Source: Garcia nutans
Taxonomy: Eukaryota > Streptophyta > Magnoliopsida > Malpighiales > Euphorbiaceae
Length of the DNA stretch: 64,000 nucleotides
NCBI GenBank assembly: GCA_947685225.1
Contig: CANTUV010000015.1
Location: 1,240,001-1,304,000, forward strand
Reading direction: 5' to 3'
Each line of letters begins with the position of its first letter. The stretch's first letter is position 1. Position numbers and translations under genes: made by a program. A model generated the notes under the pieces. It worked only from the letters and a program-made list of their open reading frames with translations. It searched no databases and was not told where the DNA came from. Positions 12,411-23,276 of this stretch are shown here, one piece after another.

Positions 12411-12604
12411 CAAAATTTTTTTTTAAAATTAATTAAACTGATTAATTAACCAAAAACCAAATCAAACCAAAATTGATTTTAGATTACTAAATTCGATTCC
12501 AAATTAATTTAACTGAAGAAAATTACAATCACTGAATTAATTTTCTAGAATCAAAACAATAATTAATACCGCAATTTAATCGGAAAATCTAGCAACCTAG
12601 CACA

Positions 12605-12618
12605 GGGCTCTGATACCA
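12605..12618 (-). other. Copia I primer-binding site (initiator tRNA-Met)
   Basis: Minus-strand TGGTATCAGAGCCC, 2 nt from the 5' LTR, is complementary to the 3' end of plant initiator tRNA-Met. Confidence 0.93.
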
Positions 12619-12620
12619 AT

Positions 12621-13110
12621 TGAAAGGGGAAGAAAACTTAATTCCCCTATAACCTAAAATATGCATAGATCACTATATTATTCAAATTAAATTGCAAAGG
12701 GCAGAATTGCGTACCTAACATCATCGTATGTTGAAGCTGAAGACGATTCTGGGGTTTGTCGCCTTCCAAGGGATACACACTTTAGGTTTAGCGGAAGCAA
12801 TACTGAAGGAATGTAATGTTCTCTAAAATTGTTATGTTCCCCCGGAGACCACGACCCCTTATTTATAACTGAATAAATTGATTAATTTCTATTTTGGTCC
12901 TTCAACAAAATAGAAATTACTTAATGGTCTCTACACTTATAATTCTATTACGAGTGGGACACCTCAATAGTCAACAATCCTAATTTGATCAAAACTTTAA
13001 TTTGACTATCTTAATTTAACTGCAATACACATTTAATATTTAAATATATTAAGCCCACACTTATGATTAATTAGAAGATTAATTTTAACAATATAAAATT
13101 AATTCTAACA
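12621..13110 (-). repeat. Copia I 5' LTR
   Basis: 490 bp, the partner of 5989-6478. On the minus strand it starts TGTTAGAATTAA at 13110 and ends CCCCTTTCA at 12621. Confidence 0.92.
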
Positions 13111-14188
13111 AAAAATTCATCTCAATAGAATTCCAATCACAAATCTTCATTGAAATATTAATGTATATAAGTAACAAATCTGGAAAATGAATTAATTTAG
13201 ACAATAGAAAAACCCTTTATGAAGATGACTAGAATTGGAACTTCTTGTTCTTCCTCCACCTCCACTTGAAATTGATGAAGAACTTCCAAGCCTCCTCCAA
13301 GCTTTGTAAATCAATTCTTTTATCTCTATAAAAATGAAAAATGAAATCTCTCTTTGAACTAATTTTTAGAACTGATGTTTTTAGAACTTAGAAACCAACC
13401 ACCCCTCTTTCATTTCTTACTCCCTCTTTTATACATTTATTAAGTTTACTTTTCAAAAAGCAGCCTCTATTTTGCTCCAGAAATTGTTCTGTGTTTTTCA
13501 CTTTTGTCTTTGTCCCACAAAACTTTTAAAAATTAAAAAGCATCTTTCATAGACATGGCCAAGTTTGAATTGTCTTGGTCATGTCTTATTTCTTTCTCCT
13601 TAGACACGGCTAAGTCAACTGAATATGCTCAATATTTCCTTGTTATTAGGTTTTATATTTCAGTACTGCTTGTAATCACATGTTCTTTTCTTCTCTTATG
13701 ATGGAACACGACAAAGCTTGTGAATGTGTCCAATTATGTTTTAATTTCAATTCTTTCTCATGAGAGACACGGCTATGACACTGAATGTGTTTAATTTTAC
13801 CTTGAAATCTTGACATTTTAGTCTTGCAGTTGGAAGACACAATGAATAATTTACACAACTTGGTCGTGTTGCATACTTCTCTCCAAAATTTTCTTTCAAT
13901 AAAAAACTTAGGTACATTTTATTTCTCTTTTCTCATGAATCCCTTTACTTCAACTTGAAATATAAAACCTAATAACAATCTTGAACAAACTATTTAGAAA
14001 ATAACTAAAAAGCAAACAAAATTACTGTAAAAACACCTATAAAAATTATCATAACAATTTTCCTAAGAGTATCATGACTCTTGGAGCTTTATGGTTCTTT
14101 GGCAAGATCCATATCATCCTTATACATGAGCTATATAGGGCCCTTGGTCTCTATTTAGGCATGATTGAGTTTGCGTTGGATTTGAAAT
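13111..14188. other. Unassigned DNA, possibly old LTR sequence
   Basis: No gene. It contains GACAC/GTGTC-type motifs (AGACATGGCC at 13551, GACACGGC at 13603 and 13765) like those in the LTR at 63476-63740, which suggests a distant gypsy LTR. A 13-bp stem (13551-13563 with 13574-13586, one G-T wobble) and a 23-bp inverted-repeat pair are annotated separately. The 60-codon ORF at 13676-13858 (-) has no recognisable content. Confidence 0.4.
13640..13978. repeat. 339-bp unit bounded by perfect 23-bp inverted repeats
   Basis: Bases 13640-13662 are exactly complementary to 13956-13978 (core ATTAGGTTTTATATTTCA). I see no convincing target duplication outside the arms. It may be a small foldback element or the remains of an inverted duplication. 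Confidence 0.6.
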
Positions 14189-14654
14189 TGTCACACCCCA
14201 ATCCTTAGTAAGTGCGACAGTCCTAAGGTTGAAATAGGATGAAGGCCTTTGAGCACCATGTAGAACCCCCCTCTAACTTAAAGAAACCAAGATCAAACAT
14301 ACTAATCTCAAATACTTATTACTATTAAACCAACATATACCATACACAAACATTCTATATATACTAAGATAAAATTTTATTACAGCCCCTAAGCTCTAGA
14401 TTTACATTTGATATTTTTACATGTCATAGCTTTACAAGTATACTCTAGCACATAAAAACAATCTAACTTATGCTTCTTGTGGAGTAGAAACCAAGAAGCC
14501 AACTATCCCAAAACCTGAAACCATAGATGAGCTAGTGAGTTGTCAACTCAGTGACTAAAACAATGCAATGCATAAGGTGATAAATTATGGACATAAGATG
14601 CTAAATGGATGCAAATAACATAAATCAATGAACATTTAATTAATAGGAAAGTTA

Positions 14655-14868
14655 TGTTAAATTAACAAAGAAGCAATTGGTAAAGGAAAAATATAATCGT
14701 TTTTTTTTTCCAAAAATCTGTGTTTCTCTAATCTTGTACAGGCTTAATATAGAGTACATTAGAATATTTACAAGGAAAGTAAATAATTACATTTAATTTG
14801 TTGATCTAATCCTGATTTCTCTCTTCTTTTCTTATAGGGAAGATTTCTTGATTCAAGCCTGGTCAACA
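14655..14868 (-). repeat. Copia II 3' LTR
   Basis: 214 bp, TGTTGACC...TTAACA on the minus strand. The pol stop codon (14863-14865) lies inside its first six bases. Confidence 0.95.
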
Positions 14869-17800
14869 CTCCCCCTCAAGTTGGGTAGTGGGATCACAAA
14901 TACCCAACTTGTCAAGTGCTAAACTGAATACTTTCCCAGTAACAGCCTTGGTTAAAATGTCCGCCAATTGGTCTTCTGATCGAACGTATGGTAACTTTAA
15001 TATTCCCTCCTCAAGTTTTTCTTTGATGAAATGTCGATCAACTTCCACATGTTTGGTTCTGTCATGTTGTACGGAATTTTCTGATATACTTATGGCTGCT
15101 TTATTATCACACTTAAGTATACATGGAAGTTTAGGTGAGAGACCAATTTCAGTCGTTAATTTCCTTATCCACAAAATTTCTGTCAGACCTTTAGCTATTC
15201 CTCGGAATTCTGCTTTTGCACTGGATAGGGCTACCACCTTTTGCTTCTTGCTCCTCCAAGTAACCAGATTGCCTCCAACCAATGTAAAATAACCATAAGT
15301 GGATCTTCGGTCATTTGGATTTCCAGCCCAGTCTACATCTGTGTATACCTCAACATCTAGGTGTCCATTCCTCCTAAACATAATTCCCTTTCCAAAGGTT
15401 CCTTTCAGATAACGGACAATTCTAAACACAGCTTCCATATGATTTTCCTGTGGTTGGTGCATAAACTGGCTTATAACTCCTACCGCATAAGCAATATCTG
15501 GTCTTGTATGAGCTAAGTAAATTAATTTCCCTACAAGTCTTTGGTATTTATTCTTGTCGGCAAGAATTGCTCCTTCTTCAATCTTTAGCCCATGATTCAC
15601 CACTATAGGAGTCTCTGCTGGCTTACAATCAACAAGTCCTGTTTCTGGTAATAGATCTAGTATGTATTTCTTTTGAGAAATAAAGATACCTTTTTGTGAT
15701 CTTAGTACCTCAATTCCCAAGAAATATTTGAGTCCTCCCAAGTCCTTCATCTCAAACTCAGTAAACAAGCTCTTCCTCAGTTGTGCAATTTCTTCAATAT
15801 CACTTCCTGTTATAATCATATCATCCACATAAATGATTAAGCAGGTGATAAAATCTCCTTGTCTCTTCAGGAAGAGAGTGTGATATGCATTGCTCTGGCT
15901 ATACCCATACTTTTTCATGGCTACTGTAAATCTTCCAAACCAAGCTCGAGGTGACTGTTTTAAGCCATAGAGGGCCTTTTTTAGTCTGCACACTTCACCT
16001 CTTTTGAAGCTTTCTTGGAAACCTGGGGGTATTTCCATGTATACTTCTTCATTAAGATCTCCATGAAGGAATGCATTCTTCACATCAAACTGATGAAGTG
16101 GCCAATTTTGATTTGCTGCAACCGAAAAAAGAACACGAATTGTGTCTATCTTAGCTACAGGAGAAAAAGTCTCTGAATAGTCAATACCATAAGTTTGTGT
16201 ATATCCTTTAGCTATAAGTTTGGCCTTATAGTGTTCAATTGTCCCATCTAATTTGTGTTTGATAGTGAATACCCATTTGCACCCAACTGGACGCTTTCCT
16301 GGAGGAAGAATACATGTTTCCCATGTGTTATTTTTCTTATGAGCTTCCATCTCCACCTTCATAGCTTCCCACCATTTAATCTTTTATCTTGCTTCTTCTA
16401 CATTTTTAGGCAATTGTTCTGTATAAAGTGTAGAGATGAAGACTCTTGCAGCTTCAGACATACTCCCCCTGACAATATTACCCAAAGGATACCTTGAAGA
16501 CCTAGGCACATGATCTGGTGAGTATCTTCTTCGAGGTACCCCTCGAGTAGATCTTTGTGGCAAAACATATCTTCATGTCTCAGATGTCTGGTTCTCATTT
16601 TCTTCCATTATTCCTATCTCAAGTATCTGATTTTCACCTTCAGTATCATCATTTTCCTCAATAATGGAACGGTTAGGACTTACCTCTTGAAGAACTTCCA
16701 TAAAGGGGTTATTGATGGGAGTTGTTCTGAGCTTGTCGGACTGTTCCACATTGAGAGGTAGCTTGGTGGTCCTGGAGCAAGGCTCTGTTGGAACTCCTTC
16801 TATGACAATTTTGCTTTCTAACCAGGCTAAGGAGTCATTTTGGTTCTCCCCCTGACGACTAGCATGGTTGACAAAGTAAAATTTAGACTCAAGGAAGTTA
16901 CAATCCATGGTAACATAGACACGACGAGTTTCAGGACTGTAACACCTATACCCTTTTTGGTTTACCCCATACCCAACAAAGACACATTTACGAGCACAAG
17001 GATCAAATTTTGTTCGTTCGTGTTTAGGTATATGCACATAAACAGAACAACCAAATATCTTAGGTGGAAGGGTTAAGGAAGGTGGTATATTTGTTTGGGT
17101 TTGAAGAATCTGTAAAGGTGTCTGATTTTTTAGGATCCTAGTAGGGAGTCTATTTGTGAGATACACAGAAGTGGCAACCGCTTCAGGCCAAAAAACTTTG
17201 GGCATTTGTGCTTCGAGCATCAAGGATCGAGTCATTTCAAGAAGAAACCTATTTTTTCATTCTGCAACCCCGTTTTGTTGAGGTGTATTTGGACATGTGG
17301 TTTGATGAATTATCCCTTTTTCAATAAAGAAATTTTTCATGGAATAATTAACATACTCCCCTCCATTGTCAGATCGCAGAATTTGAATTTTTTTTCCAAA
17401 TTGTGTGATCACCATATTGTAAAAACTAAAGAATTTCTCATACACTTTAGACTTATTTTTCATGAAATATACCCAAGTCATTCGTGAAAAATCATCAATA
17501 AAAAGCACAAAGTATTGGTATGACCCACTTGAATTTGGAGCAGGTCCCCACACATCAGAATGAACTAAGGAAAACACAGAATCAACTCGAGTATTATTCA
17601 AAGGAAAAGAAACCCTATGGTTTTTCGCAATAATGCATGTTTCACAAGTAAAGTTCAAATTGTGCTTAAATAACGAAGGAAACAATAACTTAAGGTAGTG
17701 AAATGATGGGTGACCTACACGCCTGTGCCAGAGCCAAATTTGCCTGTCAGGAGTCCTATGAGCCAGCATTACATTTTCGTGTTGAGCCACCTCATCAACA

Positions 17801-19326
17801 TAGTATAGACCACTGCGCTCAGTACCACGCCCAATGATCGCCCCCGTATGAATGTCCTGTAAAAGGCAAAAATGAGCAAACATGAGAACCACACAATTTA
17901 ATTCCTCTGTTACTTGACTTACAGACAACAATTTGCAGGATAGTGAAGGGACATAAAGACATTTTGAGAGTTTTAAGTTTGGAGTTATCGAGACAGTGCC
18001 AGCTCCTTGAACCTCAGATAATTCTCCATTTGCTGTCTGAATATAATTTAAATGAAATTTTCTGTGTTCAACAATGTCAGTTACATCATAGGTCATGGTG
18101 TCTGTTGCTCCACAGTAAAAAATCCAATTAGTCATTTTATTTTTTAGGGCCTTGGGTGCTTCCCTCTTTTTAGACTCACCCATCAAATTAAAATCAGAAC
18201 TTGGGCCAAAGCCCATTCTGTTTTTATCCTAGTCTTCTTCTTTAGCAACCGCCGCCACTCCTCTTAGGTTTGGATCTCTTTCATCACAGTTTCCATAACT
18301 GCCGCCAGTGGTGTTGGTGACCTCTTGGATGCCCACACTGGTGGCAGCTCTTCCTCCTCCCGTCTGGTGAGTTGCCTTAGTTCTATGGGATTCATCCCAC
18401 CAATCTGGAAAGCCGATGAGTTTAAAGCATGATTCTTTGGTGTGTTTTCTCATCCCGTAGTGGCTGCATTTTAATCCGGCCTTGTCTTCACGTTGTGATG
18501 ATTTTTGATCTGAGCGTTTCTGGTTTCCCTTTCCAGTGTTTTGTCCCGCTTCACTTTTGGGTTTTTCTCCTTGGTTCTTTGCGATTAACCCAGACCCGAT
18601 GCCCAATGATGATGATTCCGCCGTTGAGTTGGTTGCCGGTTTCAATATTTGAAGCCGGGCGGCCTCTCGTCAAACAGTAGAGTATGCCGATTCAACTGAG
18701 GGCAAGGGATCTGCTTTCAAAATATCCCTTCGGATATTGTCAAACTTCTTATCTAATCCGGCTAAAAACTGGTATAATCTATGTTCTTGAATGATTTTAT
18801 TGTATTTTGTGATTCCATTGGCGCAACAGTCCATGGGATTGGGTTGCCTTCGATCGATACTCATCCATATTGCTTGTATAACATTCCAGTATTCCTCTAA
18901 GCTTTGCTGCCCCTATATCTGCTTGTACGCCTTCATGTGCAGGTCATAAATCTGTAGTGGATCTGTCCCACTCCCATAGGTTATTGCAAGGCCATCCCAA
19001 AGCGCCTTCGCCGTGGGATATTCTGCAACCTTATTGACTAATTGAGGCTCAATATTCTGAATCAGCCATTAAAACACCATTAGATCAGCTTGCTCCCATA
19101 TTGGGAATTGAGAATCATCCTGCGTAGGTGGTGGAGGTTTGCCTGTGATGTGCTTAGTCCGACCTCTCCCACCAATCGCAATACGCATCAATCGAGCCCA
19201 GAGGGGATAATTTTCTCCATCTAACTTCATACCAAGGTTTAGGTTTTCTGATTGGTTTGCCTGTGATGTGGTGCCATTCTTGAGAAGATTGGCAATCTGT
19301 GAGGAAAGCTCCTCTGTATTCGTCAT
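14863..19326 (-). pseudogene. Copia II Gag-Pol polyprotein, broken
   Basis: Gag starts at ATG 19326 (MTNTEELSS, then LDGENYPLWARLM). Stops follow at about 19069 and 18913, and the knuckle region (CSHYGMRKHTKESC then FPDWW) lies in 18229-18645. 17257-18216 holds protease and integrase; the protease box reads FYCGATDTM with Tyr (18115-18117, TAC) where the catalytic Asp should be. Integrase keeps HHCC, HSDVWGP, RSDNGGEY and NGVAE. The integrase C-terminus is in 16573-17235 (FGCSVYVHIPKHERTKFDP). After a stop near 16385, RT and RNase H form one long open stretch, 14863-16362 (499 codons): GCKWVF, LKKALYGLKQSPRAW, the intact YVDDMIITG, YTDVDWAG, SSAKAEF, DNKAA. RT-RNase H is best preserved and the other domains have decayed. 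Confidence 0.95.
14869..14882 (-). other. Copia II polypurine tract
   Basis: Minus-strand ACTTGAGGGGGAGT abuts the 3' LTR and overlaps the last codons of pol. Confidence 0.85.
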
Positions 19327-19428
19327 TCTCGTTCTGTTTCTGGTTTTGTTTACGAAAGAATAGAGGTAAGTTTTAAGGTAGATGATGAGCAAAAAATCAG
19401 AAACATGATCTCTTTGGATCAAGAACAC

Positions 19429-19440
19429 GCTCTGATACCA
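19429..19440 (-). other. Copia II primer-binding site (initiator tRNA-Met)
   Basis: Minus-strand TGGTATCAGAGC immediately follows the 5' LTR, with no spacer. Confidence 0.93.
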
Positions 19441-19654
19441 TGTTAAATTAACAAAGAAGCAATTGGTAAAGGAAAAATATAATCGTTTTTTTTTTCCAAA
19501 AATCTGTATTTCTCTAATCCTGTATAGGCTTAATATAGAGTACATTAGAATATTTACAAGGAAAGTAAATAATTACATTTAATTTGTTGATCTAATCCTG
19601 ATTTCTCTCTTCTTTCCTTACAGGGAAGATTTCTTGATTCAAGCCTGGTCAACA
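19441..19654 (-). repeat. Copia II 5' LTR
   Basis: 214 bp, the partner of 14655-14868. Confidence 0.95.
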
Positions 19655-20657
19655 AGTTAAAGCTCAATAACAAAAGGAGTAAGTCAAAATAACTAATAAG
19701 TATAGCAAATAACTTGACAAATTTATAATGACATGTGCAAATAACATATAGGTTCATAGCCTTTGATAGGTCGGTAACTTCCCCCTCAGTAACAGAGCTC
19801 CAAGTGCACATAGCTTATTAGTTTAACCCCTTAAGGCTGGGTCATGCCAGGATGAATTATCAAATCCACAAGGTTATTTGTAAAGAAGGAACACAACGAA
19901 CTGCGTGGAATTATTTCCAGATGTCATGCTTAGGATTGGTCCATGAATGGAAATAACCAAGTTCAATGCTGCATAACAAACTTCATACCAGATAGAGAGA
20001 TTTTAACTTCCAACAAGAAATTCATGGTACAGTTATTCACAAGGAATTCAAGCATGCTTATAATAATCGTAATCTTGATCTCTTTCAAACCATTTTCCTT
20101 GCCTCCGAGGGCTCCTGATGCTCATCTTCACCTACATTAGAATCATAAATGCTTATGTGTAAAGGTTAATTAATAAGCTTTTTAAGTGTCTAAATGTGTT
20201 TTCATTCTTGATTCACGACAACTATCTTTATTCGCAACCGAAATTCAATTAAAACAAGGTGGTTTGGAGATACAAGAGGGTTCATAGCCACGGTCGCGTC
20301 TGCTACCATAACATGAAAAAAGTTATTTTTGGGACATAATAGGTTTCACGGTGTGGCGTGGTCGTGAATCCTGGTTGCGAATGGGATAAGCAACTACAAC
20401 TCAGCTTAGCAGCCGTGATCTAAGTTCAGAATAGGACCTGTCTTTACTATATTTATGTAACTGCAATTTTATCCGAAATCCTGAACAATCTTACTCAACC
20501 TGCAAAACTTTAGCCTACAACAAGTTTAATATGTAAAATTTTCCGAATTTTTTTAATTCAAGGTCAACAATTAACTCAATTCTATAAAAAAAACCTTAAC
20601 TTTTCTCATGCATGTATATGATAATTCATACCCTTTCCATTTAACTTCAATCCAACA

Positions 20658-22214
20658 GAAATTGAGTTATATGGTTGTACTTTCGTGTTCCTGAGCTTCC
20701 ATTATTCACATGTCAATAGTAAAAGTATTAGATGTTTACCTTGAATTTGACCACTTTTTTACTCACTTCGCAAATTTTAGTTTCAATCAACCTTGAATGT
20801 ATAATAGTGTCTTCTTTTACTTAATTTTAGGTGTTAATCGTTAAGAAACTCCAGCAATCTGTGTTTATTTTGGCCTCGGTAAACAGTGAACAAGGGAGAA
20901 GAGATAGAGCAAACAAGAAGATCAGGGAAAAGAAATAGAGGTAAAATGGAGAAGACATGAGGTGTCTTTCACCTATGTTCAAATAGTGGTGGCCTCCAAG
21001 AAGGCTTGTCGCATTTTGATTAGTCCCCATGATTATTTTTATGTTTAATTGGTAAAGTTTTTACTTGGTCCTGATGCTTTTAGCTAATTAGGTTTTCAAT
21101 TTATAACTATTTCCTTTAGTTTTCAATTAAGTTTTAATTATTTTTTTTAATAATTACTTTATCCTCTCAATTAAATATTGGTTCTAGTTGGGGTTTAAAG
21201 CTGCACACTCTATTACTATATAAGAAACACTCAAAACTAGGGGCATTATATAAATTCAATACGAATTGTCAATCGTTCATTTTGAACTTCTTAACATTCA
21301 TCTCTTAATTCTTTTAGATATTTTTATTTTTTTAAAATAATTTTCTAAAAGTTAATTTTTATATCAACAGTAATCATTAGGAAAAAAATCTTTTTTTTTT
21401 ATGTATTACAAATATAAAATTTTAGTTTCATCTTTGATAAATAGCAATTAAAGTTTGAATCCTTTATTTTTATTATATAATGAAAAAAGCTTTTAAGTAT
21501 ATATATATATATATATATAATAAAAAAATAATAATTTGGTCAAATTATAAAAAATCTAATTCGCTATAGCTTGGATATGGCATGATAAGAAAAAGCATAG
21601 CAATTTAAATATAATTGAACCATCATTTCAGTGAATGTCTCTGTATAAAAGATAATTGAGAGTAACCAAACCTAACTAATAGTGCTAATTTTAGTTTCTA
21701 GTGGATGAAACTATTTGAAAGTTGGTGATCAAAACAGAGAATTTTGTGGATTAACAATAATAATTAACTAAAATACTAAATTTTGTGCAAATTTAACCCT
21801 CTTAACTGCGAATTATTAATAAGATTTTATCAAATCGCTGAAAAGAGGTCGAGTTTGGATTGAAGTTTTCAACCCTAAAACCATATACAAAACATAAAAA
21901 TTCTTTTAAATTAATGCAACAAACAACAAAATCAAACTACATTGTTTTGTATCAAATATTTAATATATTTTATTGATGTTGTTGTTAATAGTACCTAACT
22001 CAGTTTCAAATGAATTCTTGAATCCCTCAAATAGACCTCCACCATTTTCATGCACCAGATTACAATCTTTTATAACTGAAGTTTATCTTTCTCAGATTAT
22101 ATTTATTAATTGTATTTCTCAATATTCTCATGTTGTTCATCCATTAATTTCTTAATTAATCATCTCCTTATCTCTATTTAAATTATCATAATTAGTTTTG
22201 GCTTTTATTTCACA
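20658..22214. other. Upstream region of the RAV gene
   Basis: AT-rich. The left part (to about 21.1 kb) still looks like LTR leader; the 67-codon minus ORF at 20827-21030 is probably part of that. An AT dinucleotide run lies at 21498-21520. The last 250 bp before the ATG are the likely promoter. A TATA-like TCTATTTAAATT at about 22172 is 30-40 bp upstream of the ORF, which would leave a very short leader; I am not confident of it. Confidence 0.4.
21498..21520. repeat. (TA)n microsatellite
   Basis: An uninterrupted run of alternating T and A, about 12 units. Confidence 0.9.
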
Positions 22215-23276
22215 ATGGAAGAAGAGGCATCATCAAGTATGCTTTCTAATGGAAAAATCAATATTGCAAGTGCAGAAATTTCAGATTCATTTGAAAGCAA
22301 TCACATCCCATTTCGTGCAAGCAAACGTCCAAGATTTGAACATAATAATATAGCTAAATTTAAGGGAGTGGTTCCACAACAAAATGGACATTGGGGTGCA
22401 CAAATATATGCAAATCACCAGAGGATTTGGTTAGGAACATTTAAGTCTGAGAAAGAAGCAGCCATGGCTTATGATAGCGCAGCAATCAAGCTTGGTATGG
22501 AAGATTCACATAGAAATTTTCCATGGACTGAAAGGAACATTCAAGAGCCTAATTTTCAAAGCCAATATAGCACACAATCAATTTTAAACATTATTAGAGA
22601 TGGGTCTTATCATCCAAAATTTGCTGATTTTCTTTGGATACAAGCAAGAAGACAAGAAGAAATTGTTAGTACAGCAATTAACAATAAAACCCATCAAACT
22701 AATAATAATAAGGTACATGGTAGTGATCAATTTTCATGCATTCAACTTTTTCAAAAGGAACTGACACCAAGTGATGTTGGTAAGCTTAACAGGCTTGTTA
22801 TTCCCAAAAAATTTGCCGTTAAGTACTTCCCTCATATAAGTGGAAAAAGTGTAGAAGAAGATGGAATAGATGACCTAGAACTTGTATTTTATGATAGATT
22901 AATGAAGTATTGGAAGTTTAGATATTGTTATTGGAGGAGCAGCCATAGTTTTGTGTTCACAAGAGGGTGGAATAGGTTTGTGAAGGAAAACAATTTGAAG
23001 GAAAAAGATACTGTGACTTTTTATGCTTGTGTATGCCCAGAAAGAGTACAAGAAGGCCAACAGTTTTCCGTAATTGACATAAGCTACAGTAATTTCCCAA
23101 GTGGTACAGTTGATGATGGGCATAGCAAAATTGAGGATATGCAAAAGGAAATGGAATTGAATCTTGGCCAAACTATTAGAAATAAGCTACACAAACATGA
23201 AGAAAAAGAACTGAAGGAACCAGAAAACAATATGAAGGAAAAAGGGTTGAGGCTTTTTGGTGTTCAAATTAATTGA
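22215..23276 (+). CDS. AP2/ERF-B3 (RAV-type) transcription factor
   Basis: An intact, intronless 353-residue ORF, typical of the RAV family, which acts as a nuclear transcription factor and usually a repressor. A basic KRPR (residues 37-40) may serve nuclear import. The AP2 domain covers about 48-104 (KFKGVVPQQNGHWGAQIY, WLGTF, AAMAYDSAAIKLG, NFPW); the family uses it to bind CAACA-type sites. The B3 domain covers about 178-285 (LFQKELTPSDVGKLNRLVIP, WKFRYCYWRSSHSFVFTRGW); the family uses it to bind CACCTG-type sites. The C-terminus ends RLFGVQIN (346-353), the R/KLFGV repression motif known to contact TOPLESS-type corepressors. The linker sequence SILNIIRDGSYHPKFADFL suggests the At1g50680/At1g51120-like branch rather than TEM1/RAV1, by memory of the family only. 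The start is the first ATG, with an acidic MEEEASSS N-terminus. It is the only intact host gene, lying between TE blocks. Confidence 0.96.
   Translation: MEEEASSSMLSNGKINIASAEISDSFESNHIPFRASKRPRFEHNNIAKFKGVVPQQNGHWGAQIYANHQRIWLGTFKSEKEAAMAYDSAAIKLGMEDSHRNFPWTERNIQEPNFQSQYSTQSILNIIRDGSYHPKFADFLWIQARRQEEIVSTAINNKTHQTNNNKVHGSDQFSCIQLFQKELTPSDVGKLNRLVIPKKFAVKYFPHISGKSVEEDGIDDLELVFYDRLMKYWKFRYCYWRSSHSFVFTRGWNRFVKENNLKEKDTVTFYACVCPERVQEGQQFSVIDISYSNFPSGTVDDGHSKIEDMQKEMELNLGQTIRNKLHKHEEKELKEPENNMKEKGLRLFGVQIN

Larger units (their letters stand above)
10999..12604 (-). other. Copia I 5' leader, long and hairpin-rich
   Basis: About 1.6 kb between primer site and gag ATG, long for a copia element. It holds a direct repeat of about 20 bp (11181-11200 and 11279-11298), a GC-richer block at 11760-12180, and five strong inverted repeats listed separately. 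No ORF here has a recognisable domain; 11642-12130 (+) and 11920-12258 (-) are open but resemble nothing I know. Confidence 0.7.
5989..13110 (-). mobile_element. Copia I: Ty1/copia LTR retrotransposon, full length but decayed
   Basis: This is a complete minus-strand element of about 7.1 kb. The two LTRs (5989-6478 and 12621-13110, 490 bp each) begin TGTTA and end TTTCA, with roughly 23 mismatches by eye (about 95% identity). Next to the right LTR is an initiator-tRNA-Met primer site (12605-12618), and next to the left LTR a polypurine tract. Domain order is gag, protease, integrase, RT, RNase H, which defines Ty1/copia. Coding is interrupted at several places, so it cannot act on its own. Flanking A-rich pentamers (AAAAT at 5984, AAAAA at 13111) are a poor target duplication. 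About 1.6 kb of untranslated leader lies between primer site and gag. Confidence 0.93.
14655..19654 (-). mobile_element. Copia II: Ty1/copia element, Ale/Retrofit-like, 5.0 kb
   Basis: Complete minus-strand element with 214-bp LTRs (14655-14868, 19441-19654) that differ at about 5 positions (about 97.7% identical), so it is younger than copia I. A perfect 5-bp target duplication AGTTA (14650-14654 and 19655-19659) flanks it. The initiator-tRNA-Met primer site directly abuts the 5' LTR. Short LTRs, a compact 5-kb body and the Gag knuckle followed by a FPDWW motif fit the Ale/Retrofit group (inference from family features). Stops and frame changes in gag, integrase and before RT show it is inactive. 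Confidence 0.95.
14189..20657 (-). mobile_element. Gypsy-type LTR-like sequence split by copia II; right border uncertain
   Basis: The left end TGTCACACCCCAATCC (14189) is a typical LTR terminus, with blocks such as GATGAGCTAGTGAGTTGTCAACTCAG (about 14525-14550) that recur in plant gypsy LTRs. The sequence resumes after copia II at 19660 and continues through the GTCGCGTCTG and GTGGCGTGGTCG region near 20300-20370. A candidate right end AACA at 20657, followed by GAAAT (20658-20662), matches GAAAT at 14184-14188, giving a net length near 1.46 kb. However, leader-like blocks (a GGCCACCACT block near 20990) lie beyond it, so the true end may be nearer 21.2 kb. Confidence 0.5.

Noticed and set aside
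20658..20662. GAAAT as a firm right border of the LTR starting at 14189
   Set aside because: The 5-bp match could be chance after a search of about 1 kb, and LTR-like leader sequence continues beyond it; kept only as a candidate.
22899..23171. 90-codon minus-strand ORF
   Set aside because: It is the shadow of the RAV coding sequence.
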